Source of the DNA: Deltaproteobacteria bacterium CSP1-8
Lineage (GTDB): Bacteria; Desulfobacterota; Deferrimicrobia; Deferrimicrobiales; Deferrimicrobiaceae
Length of the DNA: 64,000 nucleotides
Reading direction: 5' to 3'
Assembly (NCBI GenBank): GCA_001443455.1
Contig: LDXO01000004.1
Location: 23,340-87,339, forward strand
This document shows positions 24,843-32,871 of the stretch, in pieces (within the stretch, counting starts at the first letter, position 1; the number at the start of each line of letters is the position of its first letter). The notes below the pieces were generated by a model. It ran no database searches. It worked only from the letters and a program-made list of their open reading frames with translations, and was not told where the DNA came from. Both the position numbers and the translations under genes were made by a program.

Positions 24843-26035
24843 AACTCGCACGCAGGGTGGCCAACATTCAACCATCCCCGACACTGGCCATCACGGGCAA
24901 GGCCAAGGCGATGAAAGCGCAGGGGATCGACGTGGTCGGGTTCGGGGCCGGCGAACCGGACTTCGATACGCCGGACCACATCAAGGCGGTGGCCAAGAAG
25001 GCCCTCGACGATGGCTACACGAAGTACACCCCGGTCCCCGGCACCCCGGAACTCAAGGACGCGGTCATCGCGAAGCTCAAGCGCGACTACGGCCTCGAGT
25101 ACGCGAGGGAGAACATCATCGTCTCCGTGGGGGCGAAGCACTCCATCTACAACGTCGCCCAGGCGTTCTTCGAGGAAGGGGACGAGGTCATCATCCCCGC
25201 TCCGTACTGGGTTTCCTACCCCGACATCGTGCTTCTGGCCGGCGCCACTCCGGTGATCGTCGACACGAAGGAAAAAAGCGGCTTCAAGCTTTCGATCGAA
25301 CAGCTCGACAAGGCGATCACGCCCCGGACGAAGTGCGTGATCCTGAACAGCCCCTCCAACCCCACCGGAGCGGCGTATACGGGGGAGGAGCTCAAAGCGA
25401 TCGCGGACGTGATCGTCCGGAGGGACGTGACGGTCCTGTCCGACGACATCTACGAGAAGCTCGTGTACGACGGATTCCGGTTCGTAAGCATCGCCTCGTT
25501 CGGGGAGGAGATCCGGAAACGGACGATCGTCGTCAACGGGTTGTCCAAGGCGTACTCGATGACGGGGTGGAGGATCGGGTACGTGGCGGCGGGCAAGGAA
25601 CTCGTCGCGGCGATGACCAACATCCAGAGCCAGAGCACGAGCAACCCGGTCTCCTTCTGCGACAAGGCCGCGGTCGAGGCGCTCAACGGGCCGCAGGATT
25701 TCCTGAAGGGGTGGGTGGCCGAATTCGACAGGCGCCGCCGCTACATCGTGGACCGGCTCAACAAGATCCCCGGCGTCTCCTGTCTTCTGCCGCAGGGGGC
25801 ATTCTACGTCTTCCCGAACTTCTCGAAGGCGTACGGGAGGAAGACCCCGTCGGGCCGGGAGATCAAGGGTTCCTCCGATCTCGCAGCCTATTTCCTGGAG
25901 GAATACAAGGTGGCGTCCGTGCCGGGCGTGGCGTTCGGGGACGACGCCTGCCAGCGGCTGTCGTACGCGATGTCGATGAACAACATCGAGAAGGGGATCG
26001 AACGCATCGAGCAGGCCGTCAAAGACCTCCGCTAG
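24839..26035 (+). CDS. PLP-dependent aspartate aminotransferase (class I, AAT Ib type)
   Basis: A 398-residue aminotransferase. Features seen are LSVxx-type N-terminus, GFGAGEPDFDTP, the Asn and Pro of NSPSNPTGA, DDIYEKLVYDG, the Schiff-base Lys in NGLSKAYSMTGWRIGY, and the substrate-carboxylate Arg in the C-terminal RLSYAMS. The family is closest to bacterial aspartate/prephenate aminotransferases of the Ib subgroup, which interconvert aspartate and oxaloacetate and may also serve glutamate-prephenate exchange. ATGA overlap with coaD. It converges on the NUDIX gene across repeat locus C. Confidence 0.9.
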   Translation: MKLARRVANIQPSPTLAITGKAKAMKAQGIDVVGFGAGEPDFDTPDHIKAVAKKALDDGYTKYTPVPGTPELKDAVIAKLKRDYGLEYARENIIVSVGAKHSIYNVAQAFFEEGDEVIIPAPYWVSYPDIVLLAGATPVIVDTKEKSGFKLSIEQLDKAITPRTKCVILNSPSNPTGAAYTGEELKAIADVIVRRDVTVLSDDIYEKLVYDGFRFVSIASFGEEIRKRTIVVNGLSKAYSMTGWRIGYVAAGKELVAAMTNIQSQSTSNPVSFCDKAAVEALNGPQDFLKGWVAEFDRRRRYIVDRLNKIPGVSCLLPQGAFYVFPNFSKAYGRKTPSGREIKGSSDLAAYFLEEYKVASVPGVAFGDDACQRLSYAMSMNNIEKGIERIEQAVKDLR

Positions 26036-26420
26036 CCGGGCAGCGCCTGCGATGTCGACGGGGCCCCTGGCTCGCGGGGGGCTTCCCCTCCGCTACGCGC
26101 GCGACCTTGCGCCCGCTCGCTGCGGTTCCGCTCGCGGGAACGGACCCCGCTTTGCGGGGATACCCCTCTCTCGCTCCACACGCCGCTCCGGGGAACCCCC
26201 CGCATCGCCTGAGGGTCCCCGGACGCTCAGCGAACGAGCCGTGTGCGGCAACTTCCCGGTGCGTTCCATGTGCCGGGGCGGATGCGGCGGAGCAGCCGAA
26301 GGATGGGGGGTCCGAGCGGAGCTTTCCGGGAGGAAGGTCAAGCGCAGACCTGCGGGTAAATCGCAGGTCGAGCGACGAAGCGAGCGACCCCCCTCCGAGG
26401 ATGCATAAGCCGCTCATGAC
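26036..26420. repeat. Intergenic repeat locus C: divergent pair of structured repeat units
   Basis: This gap of about 430 bases between converging genes carries both repeat units in the same divergent layout as locus A. The type I unit is on the minus strand (26074-26203), with an extra internal hairpin CCCCGC-AAA-GCGGGG. The type II unit is on the plus strand (26301-26396), closed by GGATGGGGGG/CCCCCCTCC. The type II inner hairpin is GACCTGCG/CGCAGGTC (26347-26354 with 26362-26369). This differs from GCCGTGC/GCACGGC at A and D but keeps the pairing. No convincing gene is present, although open frames cross the region. Confidence 0.82.
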
Positions 26421-26465
26421 GCCCCCTATTGGGGCGCTGTCAAAGGCGCGGAAGGCGACGGCCGC

Positions 26466-26879
26466 TTACAGGGGACGCCTACCGGTCCTCCGGAAGCGGA
26501 AGTAGTCGGCCAGGATGGTCGCGTGGTCGAACGCGAGGGGAGCGGGCAGACTCCGCTGCCCGAACAGGCGGGCCTCGGAGGCGTCGTCCCCCCCCGTCGG
26601 AGTCCCCTCCGCCGTGGCGACGTACACGGTGGAGATCGTGTGGCGGCGGGGGTCCCGCGCCGGGTCGGAGTATACCCCGAGAAGGGCGGTGAGGGTCACG
26701 GAGAGTCCCGTTTCCTCCCGCGCCTCCCGCATCGCGGCGTCTTCCGCCCTCTCCCCCCGGTCGATGAATCCCCCGGGGATGGCCCATCCCGGGGGAGGGC
26801 GTTTCCTGCGGATGAGGACGATCTTCTCTCCGACCTCGATGATGATGTCCACGGTGGGGACGGGGCCACGAATCAACAT
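26466..26879 (-). CDS. NUDIX hydrolase
   Basis: A 137-residue pyrophosphohydrolase acting on nucleoside-diphosphate-linked substrates. The complete Nudix box is present: a G, five residues, E, seven residues, then REAREETGL (GGFIDRGERAEDAA precedes it). The size and WAIPGGFIDRGE context resemble ADP-ribose or 8-oxo-nucleotide hydrolases, but the substrate cannot be fixed. ATG 26879 is preceded by aggagaaa. It is transcribed divergently from the LysE gene, with only 27 bases between the start codons. Confidence 0.9.
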   Translation of the reverse strand: MLIRGPVPTVDIIIEVGEKIVLIRRKRPPPGWAIPGGFIDRGERAEDAAMREAREETGLSVTLTALLGVYSDPARDPRRHTISTVYVATAEGTPTGGDDASEARLFGQRSLPAPLAFDHATILADYFRFRRTGRRPL

Positions 26880-26906
26880 TTTCTCCTGTTGTGTTATAAA
26901 GTGTAT

Positions 26907-27590
26907 ATGAGTTTCGCCTCGCCCGCCGCCATATTCGTTTCCTCCTTCATCATCGCCCTGTCGGGTGCCCTGATGCCGGGCCCGCTTCTTGCCGTGACCG
27001 TCCGGGACACGACACGGCAGGGGTTCGTGGCGGCCCCGCTTCTCGTCCTGGGGCACGGAATTCTCGAGGCGGGCCTTCTCGCGCTCCTCCTGCTCGGACT
27101 GGCGGAATGGGTTCGGGGGGACGTGGCGACGTCGGTGATCGCCCTGGCCGGTGGAGCGATGCTTTTCTCTATGGCGGTGGGAATGGCCCGCGAAGTACCA
27201 ACGCTTCGGCTCGACGTGGAGTGGAAGGAGACGACTCCCGAAGCCGGGGGGAGCGCCGGCAGGCGCACGGGGTTTTTCCGCCCGGTCCTCTCCGGCATCG
27301 TGGCGTCGATATCGAACCCCTACTGGACGATCTGGTGGGCCACGATCGGGCTCGGGTATCTCCTGATCTCCCGGAAGCTCGGGGCCGCAGGGGTTGCGCT
27401 GTTCTTCGCCGGGCACATCCTGGCCGATGCCGTCTGGTACCTCTTCATCGGCTTCGCCGTGTCCGCGGGGAGAAGCCGGTTCACCGACCGCGTCTACCGG
27501 TGGATCGTGGGCTCCTGCGCCCTGTTCCTGTTCTTTTTCGCGCTCTCGTTCGGGTATTTCGGGGTGACCAAGCTCTTCCGGATGTGGTGA
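26907..27590 (+). CDS. LysE-family translocator
   Basis: A 227-residue inner-membrane exporter of the LysE/RhtB superfamily with about six hydrophobic helices. It has the family motif ALMPGPLLAVTV near residues 20-31 and SNPYWTIWWATIG in the second half. Members export amino acids or related metabolites; the substrate is unknown. No Shine-Dalgarno site is visible. TATAAA ends 6 bases before the ATG at 26907, the spacing expected for a leaderless transcript. The stop lies 31 bases before the nucleotidyltransferase gene. Confidence 0.85.
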   Translation: MSFASPAAIFVSSFIIALSGALMPGPLLAVTVRDTTRQGFVAAPLLVLGHGILEAGLLALLLLGLAEWVRGDVATSVIALAGGAMLFSMAVGMAREVPTLRLDVEWKETTPEAGGSAGRRTGFFRPVLSGIVASISNPYWTIWWATIGLGYLLISRKLGAAGVALFFAGHILADAVWYLFIGFAVSAGRSRFTDRVYRWIVGSCALFLFFFALSFGYFGVTKLFRMW

Positions 27591-27621
27591 TCCTCATTCT
27601 GCGGAGAGGAGGCCGTCGGGA

Positions 27622-30120
27622 ATGAAGGCGGTCGTGATGGCCGGCGGGTTCGGGACGAGGCTTCGTCCGATCACGGAAAGGCTGCCGAAGCCGATGGCCT
27701 ACGTGGCCAACCGCCCGATGATGGAGCACGTGGTGCGGCTCCTGAAGCGCGCCGGGATTCTCGACCTCGAAGTTCTCCTGTACTTCTACCCCGACAAGAT
27801 CACCTCCTATTTCGGGGACGGTTCCCCCTGGGGGGTCCGGATCCACTACATCGGAGCGGAGTCGGATTACGGGACGGCGGGATCCGTCAAGAACGCCGAG
27901 CCGAGGATCGATGGCACGTTCCTCGTCATCAGCGCCGACATCATCACCGATTTCGACCTCTCCCGGGCGATCGAATTCCACCGGGAGCGCGAAGCCGCCG
28001 CCACGATCGTGCTTACCCGTGTCCCCAACCCGATCCAGTACGGGATCGTCATCACGGAGGACGACGGGCGAATCGCCCGGTTCCTCGAGAAACCGTCCTG
28101 GGGGGAAGTCTTCTCCGACACGGTGAACACGGGCATCTACATCCTGGAGCCGGAGGTGCTCTCCCTCATCCCTCACGGGAAGAACTTCGACTTCAGCAAG
28201 AACGTCTTCCCGGAGATGCTGTCGCGGGGAGACCGCCTCCTGGGGTACATCGCGGAGGGGTACTGGAAGGACGTGGGAAACCTGGACGAGTACCTGAACG
28301 TCCACCTGGACATCCTCTCCGGGAAGGTGGGGATCGAGTTCGAGGGGAAGAAGGCCGGCAGCGGGAACGTGTGGATCGGCGAGAATTCCCGCGTCGACTT
28401 CACCTCCGACCTGCAGAACGTCGTGATCGGGAGGGACTGCGTCGTGGGGGCCGGCGTCACGGCGGAAAACGTGGTGCTCGGAGACGGGTGCGTCGTCGAG
28501 GACGGCGCGGTTCTCCAGTCTTCGGTGGTGTGGCCCAGGACTACGATCCACAAGGGGGTGCGTCTCCTCGAGAACATCATCGGCTCGGACTGCGTGATCC
28601 GGGGGCGCGCCTTCCTGGCCGAGCGCGCGGTGATCAGCGATCACTGCCAGATCGGGACCGAGGCGGTGGTCAAGGCGAACGTCAAGGTCTGGCCGCACAA
28701 GGTGGTGGAGGACGGCGCGGTCCTTTCTTCTTCCCTCGTGTGGGGGGAGAAGTGGGCGCGGTCCCTGTTCAGCGCATACGGCATCTACGGGCTCGCCAAC
28801 CACGAGATCACTCCCGAGTTCGCCGCCAAGGTCGGGGCGGCGTTCGCGGCGACGTTCGGGAAAAAGGTCGTCCTCTCCACGAGCCGGGACAGCCACAAGA
28901 CGTCGCGGATGATCAACCGGGCCATCATGACCGGGATGCTGTCGGTGGGGGTGGACGTCCACGACTACGGCGTCACGCCGCTGCCCGTCGTCCGGTACCT
29001 CGCCCGCAGCCACCGGGAGGAGAAGGGAGGGGTCCACACGCGGAAAAGCCCCTTCGACCCGTCTTTCGTGGACCTCAAGTTCTTCGACGACAGCGGATTG
29101 AACCTCCCCCTGGGCATGGAACGGAACATCGAGCTTCTCTTCTTCCGGGAGGACTTCGTCCGCGCGGACACCGAGGAGACGGGGGAGATCTCCTTCCCCG
29201 TGGGGGGATTCGACACCTACGTCGACGGCTTCCTGAAAGCCATAAACGTGAGGGTCGTCAAGGAGCGGGGATTCAACATCGTGCTCGACCACTCCTACGG
29301 TTCCACGGCCCTCCTCTTCCCCCGGATCCTCGGGCGCCTGGGCGTCGAGACGGTTGCGCTCAACGCCAACCTCGACGCGGCGCGAATCACGAAGACGGAA
29401 GAGGAGTTCCAAAAAGGGCTTTCCCACCTGACGGCCATCTCCCGGTCCCTCTCCGCGGACTTCGGGGTGATGATCGACACCGGCGGGGAGAAGATCTTCC
29501 TGGTCGACGAGAAGGGGGACATCCTCCCGGACTGGACCGCCCTCCAGGTATTCTGCCTCCTCTCCTGCCGGCGGAAACGATCCGGGAAGGTCGGCGTTCC
29601 CGTGACCGCCTCCCGGAACGTGGAGAAAATCGCCGCGCGGTTCGGGATGGACGTCATCCGGACGAGAACCCTTCCGCGGTCCCTCATGGAAACGGCGGCC
29701 AGCGAAGGGGTCACCTTCGTCGGGGACGACAGCGGCGGGTATGTCTTCCCGAGCTTCCAGCCCGCCTTCGACGGCATGTTCGCGATCGTCCGGCTCATGG
29801 AGATGCTGGCGGGAGAGAACCGTTCCCTCTCCGACGTCCTTCGGGAAGTCCCCCCGACGGTGATGCTGAAAAAGAAGATCCCGTGCGCCTGGGAGCACAA
29901 GGGGGCTCTCATGCGCATGCTCGCGGACCACGCGAAGGGGAAGCCAAGCCAGTTCGTCGACGGGGTGAAGATCTTCCACGGAGAGGACTGGGCGCTCATC
30001 TACCCGAGTCAGGACGAGGCGTACTTCCACCTGTGCGTGGAATCCGAGGACAGGCGTGAGGCGGGGGAGATCGCGGCCGGCTACGTCGACCTGTTCTCCA
30101 CCTGGGCGCGGACGTTGTGA
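27622..30120 (+). CDS. Sugar-phosphate nucleotidyltransferase fused to a phosphohexomutase-like domain
   Basis: An 832-residue fusion. The N-terminal nucleotidyltransferase (about 1-235) has MAGGFGTRLRP and LPKPM, as in mannose-1-phosphate guanylyltransferases. Left-handed beta-helix hexapeptide repeats follow (about 250-385). The C-terminal half (about 390-830) has the fold pattern of phosphomannomutase/phosphoglucomutase, but key sites are degenerate. Where the catalytic Ser loop TASHNP is expected, the sequence reads GGVHTRKSPFDP (about 469). Where DGDGDR is expected, it reads MIDTGGEKIF (about 616). The second half may therefore be non-catalytic or altered. It probably serves GDP-mannose or similar sugar activation. 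Its stop overlaps the MBL hydrolase GTG by 4 bases. Confidence 0.85.
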   Translation: MKAVVMAGGFGTRLRPITERLPKPMAYVANRPMMEHVVRLLKRAGILDLEVLLYFYPDKITSYFGDGSPWGVRIHYIGAESDYGTAGSVKNAEPRIDGTFLVISADIITDFDLSRAIEFHREREAAATIVLTRVPNPIQYGIVITEDDGRIARFLEKPSWGEVFSDTVNTGIYILEPEVLSLIPHGKNFDFSKNVFPEMLSRGDRLLGYIAEGYWKDVGNLDEYLNVHLDILSGKVGIEFEGKKAGSGNVWIGENSRVDFTSDLQNVVIGRDCVVGAGVTAENVVLGDGCVVEDGAVLQSSVVWPRTTIHKGVRLLENIIGSDCVIRGRAFLAERAVISDHCQIGTEAVVKANVKVWPHKVVEDGAVLSSSLVWGEKWARSLFSAYGIYGLANHEITPEFAAKVGAAFAATFGKKVVLSTSRDSHKTSRMINRAIMTGMLSVGVDVHDYGVTPLPVVRYLARSHREEKGGVHTRKSPFDPSFVDLKFFDDSGLNLPLGMERNIELLFFREDFVRADTEETGEISFPVGGFDTYVDGFLKAINVRVVKERGFNIVLDHSYGSTALLFPRILGRLGVETVALNANLDAARITKTEEEFQKGLSHLTAISRSLSADFGVMIDTGGEKIFLVDEKGDILPDWTALQVFCLLSCRRKRSGKVGVPVTASRNVEKIAARFGMDVIRTRTLPRSLMETAASEGVTFVGDDSGGYVFPSFQPAFDGMFAIVRLMEMLAGENRSLSDVLREVPPTVMLKKKIPCAWEHKGALMRMLADHAKGKPSQFVDGVKIFHGEDWALIYPSQDEAYFHLCVESEDRREAGEIAAGYVDLFSTWARTL

Positions 30121-30752
30121 CGGGAGGGGATCCTCTCCGGGTCTACGTGATGGAGGTGGGGCCGCTCGCGGTGAACGCCTACCTCGTCGAGCACACGGCG
30201 ACCCGGAAGGCGGTGGTGATCGACCCCGGTGACGACGGCGAGGCGATTCTTGGCGAGATCGCCGGCCTGGGGCTCACGGTGGAGAAGATCCTGTTGACCC
30301 ACGGCCATTTCGACCACGTGGGCGCGGTGAGTCTCCTCCGGCAGAAGACGGGGGCCCCCGTGTACGTTCACCCCGCGGACGTCGACCGGATGATCGGAGC
30401 AAGTCGCCAGGGGATGCTGTTCGGGCTTTCCGTGCAAGATCCCCCTCCGCCGGACGTCCTCGTGGAGGAGGGGGACGTGGTCGTCTTCGAGGAGCAGGAG
30501 TTCCTCGTGGCTCATACCCCGGGGCACACCCCCGGTTGTGTCTCCTATATCGTGGGGAAGATGGCGTTCGTCGGAGACCTCATCTTCGCGGGTTCCATCG
30601 GGCGGACGGACCTCCCCGGGGGAGACCACCGGCAGCTGATCGAGTCGGTCAGGAAGAAGATCTTCCCCCTCCCGGACGACACGGTCCTGTACCCGGGACA
30701 CGGGCCGGCCACGACGGTGGGGGAGGAGAAAAGGTCGAATCCGTTTTTCTAG
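30117..30752 (+). CDS. MBL-fold metallo-hydrolase (glyoxalase II-like)
   Basis: A 211-residue metallo-beta-lactamase-fold hydrolase. The dinuclear metal motif is THGHFDHVG, with further ligands in HTPGHTPG, the GD of AFVGDLIF and PGHGP at the end. The compact size and GSIGRTDLPGG segment match the glyoxalase II-like group (GloB2/YcbL type), which may hydrolyse S-lactoylglutathione or another thioester. Start GTG 30117 overlaps the upstream stop. Repeat locus D follows. Confidence 0.88.
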   Translation: MTGGDPLRVYVMEVGPLAVNAYLVEHTATRKAVVIDPGDDGEAILGEIAGLGLTVEKILLTHGHFDHVGAVSLLRQKTGAPVYVHPADVDRMIGASRQGMLFGLSVQDPPPPDVLVEEGDVVVFEEQEFLVAHTPGHTPGCVSYIVGKMAFVGDLIFAGSIGRTDLPGGDHRQLIESVRKKIFPLPDDTVLYPGHGPATTVGEEKRSNPFF

Positions 30753-30794
30753 GTGGTCGGTTTCGCAGGTGCCGAAATAGCGCAGCAAGCCGAA

Positions 30795-30887
30795 GGAGTG
30801 GGGGCGCAGTGAGGTTAAGCGCAGCCGTGCAGGTTCACCGCACGGCGAGCCACGAACGGAGCCCCCCTCCGAGGCTGCGGAGCGATA
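30795..30887 (+). repeat. Intergenic repeat locus D: single type II unit
   Basis: This type II unit lies on the plus strand in the 241-base gap between the MBL hydrolase and coaBC. Stem GGAGTGGGGG (30795-30804) faces CCCCCCTCC (30862-30870), and the inner hairpin is GCCGTGC/GCACGGC (30824-30830, 30840-30846). Bases 30800-30887 match locus A (7815-7902, reverse strand) with one substitution, far above chance. The rest of the gap (30753-30794, 30888-30993) shows no gene, only GC-rich sequence ending in a ribosome-binding site for coaBC. Confidence 0.85.
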
Positions 30888-30993
30888 GCCCCCGCGAGCG
30901 CCTGGCGCCTAGAGAGCAGATGCCTCGGGCTCGGGACATCAGCCCGCTGCGGGATCGTAAAAGCGGAGCACAGCACTAGGGAGGGAATTCGAG

Positions 30994-32196
30994 GTGGGCG
31001 TGCTGGCAGGCAAAGAGATCGTTCTGGGCGTTACGGGGGGGATCGCGGCCTACAAGGCGTGCGAGATCATCCGGGAGCTGAAGGGCGAGGGAGCCAACGT
31101 TACCACGATCCTCACCGCCTCGGGATCGCAGTTCCTCACCCCCTTGACCCTCCAGACGCTTTCCAAGAACCCCGTTGTCATGGATCTGTGGAACCTGATT
31201 TCCGAGTCGGAGATCGGGCACATCTCCCTTGCGCAGCGGGCGCACCTCCTCCTCATCGCCCCGGCCACGGGGAACATCCTGGGAAAGATCCGGGGAGGCA
31301 TCGCGGACGACATGCTGTCGACCGTCGTCATGGCGACGGCGGCCCCCGTGGTGCTGGCCCCCGCGATGAACACCCAGATGTACGCCTCGGCGGCGGTCCG
31401 GGAAAACGTCGCGGTCCTTCGGTCCCGCGGGTTCCTGTTCGTCGAGCCCGACGAGGGGGAGCTCGCATGCGGGACGGTGGGGCCGGGCCGTCTCGCGGCG
31501 GTCGGCAAGATCGTCGAGATGGTGAGGATCGTGCTCGCGGAGAAGATCCTTAAGGGAAAGAAGGTCGTGGTGAGCGCGGGGCCCACCGCGGAGAGCATCG
31601 ACCCCGTCCGCTTCCTCTCCAACCGGGCCTCCGGCAAGATGGGGTTCGCGCTGGCGCGTGCGGCCCGCCGGTTCGGGGCCGACGTCACGCTCGTGTCCGG
31701 CCCGACCGCACTGGCCGATCCGTATTTCATGAAGACCGTCCATGTGCGCACCGCGGAGGAGATGCAAACGGCCGTCGACCGCGAATCCGCGGACGCGGAC
31801 GCCATCGTGATGTGCGCCGCGGTGGCCGATTTCCGGGCGGCCCGTATCTCCCCGACCAAGATCAAGAAGGACGGCGGCGGGTGGAACCTGGAATTGTCCC
31901 CCACCGTCGACATCCTCGACCGGCTCGGCAGGGACAAGGGGCGCCGCGTGCTCGTCGGGTTCGCGGCGGAAACGGGAGACATCGAGCAGAACGCCATCGG
32001 GAAAATGAGGAAAAAAAACCTGGACGCGATCGTCGCCAACGACGTGTCCCGCGCCGACATCGGGTTCGAGTCGGACGACAACGAGGTGCGGATCTTCTTT
32101 TCCGACGGCGAGGTCCGGGAACTTCCCCTCGCGACGAAGGAAGGGATCGCGGTCGGGATCTGGCTGGCCCTCCACGGGAAGCTGTTCGCGAGATGA
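30994..32196 (+). CDS. coaBC: Bifunctional phosphopantothenoylcysteine decarboxylase / phosphopantothenate-cysteine ligase
   Basis: A 400-residue bifunctional enzyme of coenzyme A synthesis. The N-terminal CoaC flavoprotein domain (about 1-185) shows GVTGGIAAYKACE, a PAMNTQM loop and the catalytic Cys of GELACGTVG. The C-terminal CoaB ligase domain (about 186-400) has VVVSAGPTAESIDPVRF, NRASGKMGFALA and FAAETGD. GTG 30994 has an agggagg site 9 bases upstream. The 3' end overlaps the glycosylase gene by 4 bases. Confidence 0.95.
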   Translation: MGVLAGKEIVLGVTGGIAAYKACEIIRELKGEGANVTTILTASGSQFLTPLTLQTLSKNPVVMDLWNLISESEIGHISLAQRAHLLLIAPATGNILGKIRGGIADDMLSTVVMATAAPVVLAPAMNTQMYASAAVRENVAVLRSRGFLFVEPDEGELACGTVGPGRLAAVGKIVEMVRIVLAEKILKGKKVVVSAGPTAESIDPVRFLSNRASGKMGFALARAARRFGADVTLVSGPTALADPYFMKTVHVRTAEEMQTAVDRESADADAIVMCAAVADFRAARISPTKIKKDGGGWNLELSPTVDILDRLGRDKGRRVLVGFAAETGDIEQNAIGKMRKKNLDAIVANDVSRADIGFESDDNEVRIFFSDGEVRELPLATKEGIAVGIWLALHGKLFAR

Positions 32197-32870
32197 CGAG
32201 GCGTCTCACCCGGAACATGGTCGCCGCTTACCTGCGGGAGATCGGGATCGACTACGTTCTGGTCCCCCCCCGCCCCGGGGGGGAAACCGCATCCACGGAG
32301 ACTCCTGCAACCGCGGGCGGGGAGACACTCGAGGAGATCCGGAGGGAGATCCTCGCCTGTCGGCGGTGCGCCCTCTGTTCGGGGCGGAGCAACGTCGTCT
32401 TCGGAGTCGGCAACCCCCGGGCGAGGCTTTTGTTCGTCGGGGAGGGACCGGGGGAGGAGGAGGACCGGCAGGGGGAGCCGTTCGTCGGGGCCGCGGGCAG
32501 GCGGCTCACCCAGTGGATCCGCCGCATCGGCCTTGCGCGCCAGGACGTCTATATCGCGAACATCGTCAAGTGCCGCCCCCCGGGCAACCGGGCGCCCCTT
32601 CCGGAGGAGGCGGCCGCCTGCCTGCCCTATCTTCGGAGGCAGATCCGGGCCATCCGGCCCGAGGTCATCTGCACCCTCGGCGCGGTGGCGCTCAACTTCC
32701 TCCTCGGCAACAACGACCGGATCACGCGGGCTCGGGGGCAATGGCGCGACCTGGACGGCATCCCCCTGCTTCCCACCTACCACCCGGCCTACATCCTGCG
32801 CAATGCCACGCGGGAGCATGAGGTGCTGGCCGATTTCGATCTCCTCGCGGACCGGCTTCGATCCGGCTGA
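32193..32870 (+). CDS. Family 4 uracil-DNA glycosylase
   Basis: A 225-residue iron-sulphur uracil-DNA glycosylase that removes uracil from DNA in base excision repair. The cluster Cys pair is CRRCALC (about residues 54-60), followed later by further Cys residues such as IVKCRPPGN and AACLPYL. The catalytic motif is VGEGPGEEEDRQGEPF, and the second motif PTYHPAYIL carries the substrate-contacting His. The N-terminus has a degenerate helical extension of about 45 residues, ending in a Thr/Pro linker. ATGA overlap with coaBC. Confidence 0.92.
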   Translation: MTRRLTRNMVAAYLREIGIDYVLVPPRPGGETASTETPATAGGETLEEIRREILACRRCALCSGRSNVVFGVGNPRARLLFVGEGPGEEEDRQGEPFVGAAGRRLTQWIRRIGLARQDVYIANIVKCRPPGNRAPLPEEAAACLPYLRRQIRAIRPEVICTLGAVALNFLLGNNDRITRARGQWRDLDGIPLLPTYHPAYILRNATREHEVLADFDLLADRLRSG

Positions 32871-32871
32871 G

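Noticed and set aside
26052-26408. Open frames across repeat locus C on both strands
   Set aside because: Composition follows the repeat stems; no ribosome-binding site or homology.
27481-30030. 849-codon minus-strand frame opposite the nucleotidyltransferase fusion
   Set aside because: Shadow of the real gene; biased composition and no family resemblance.
30536-30979. 147-codon plus-strand frame running from the MBL hydrolase gene through repeat locus D
   Set aside because: Out of frame with the hydrolase and driven by the repeat; not a gene.
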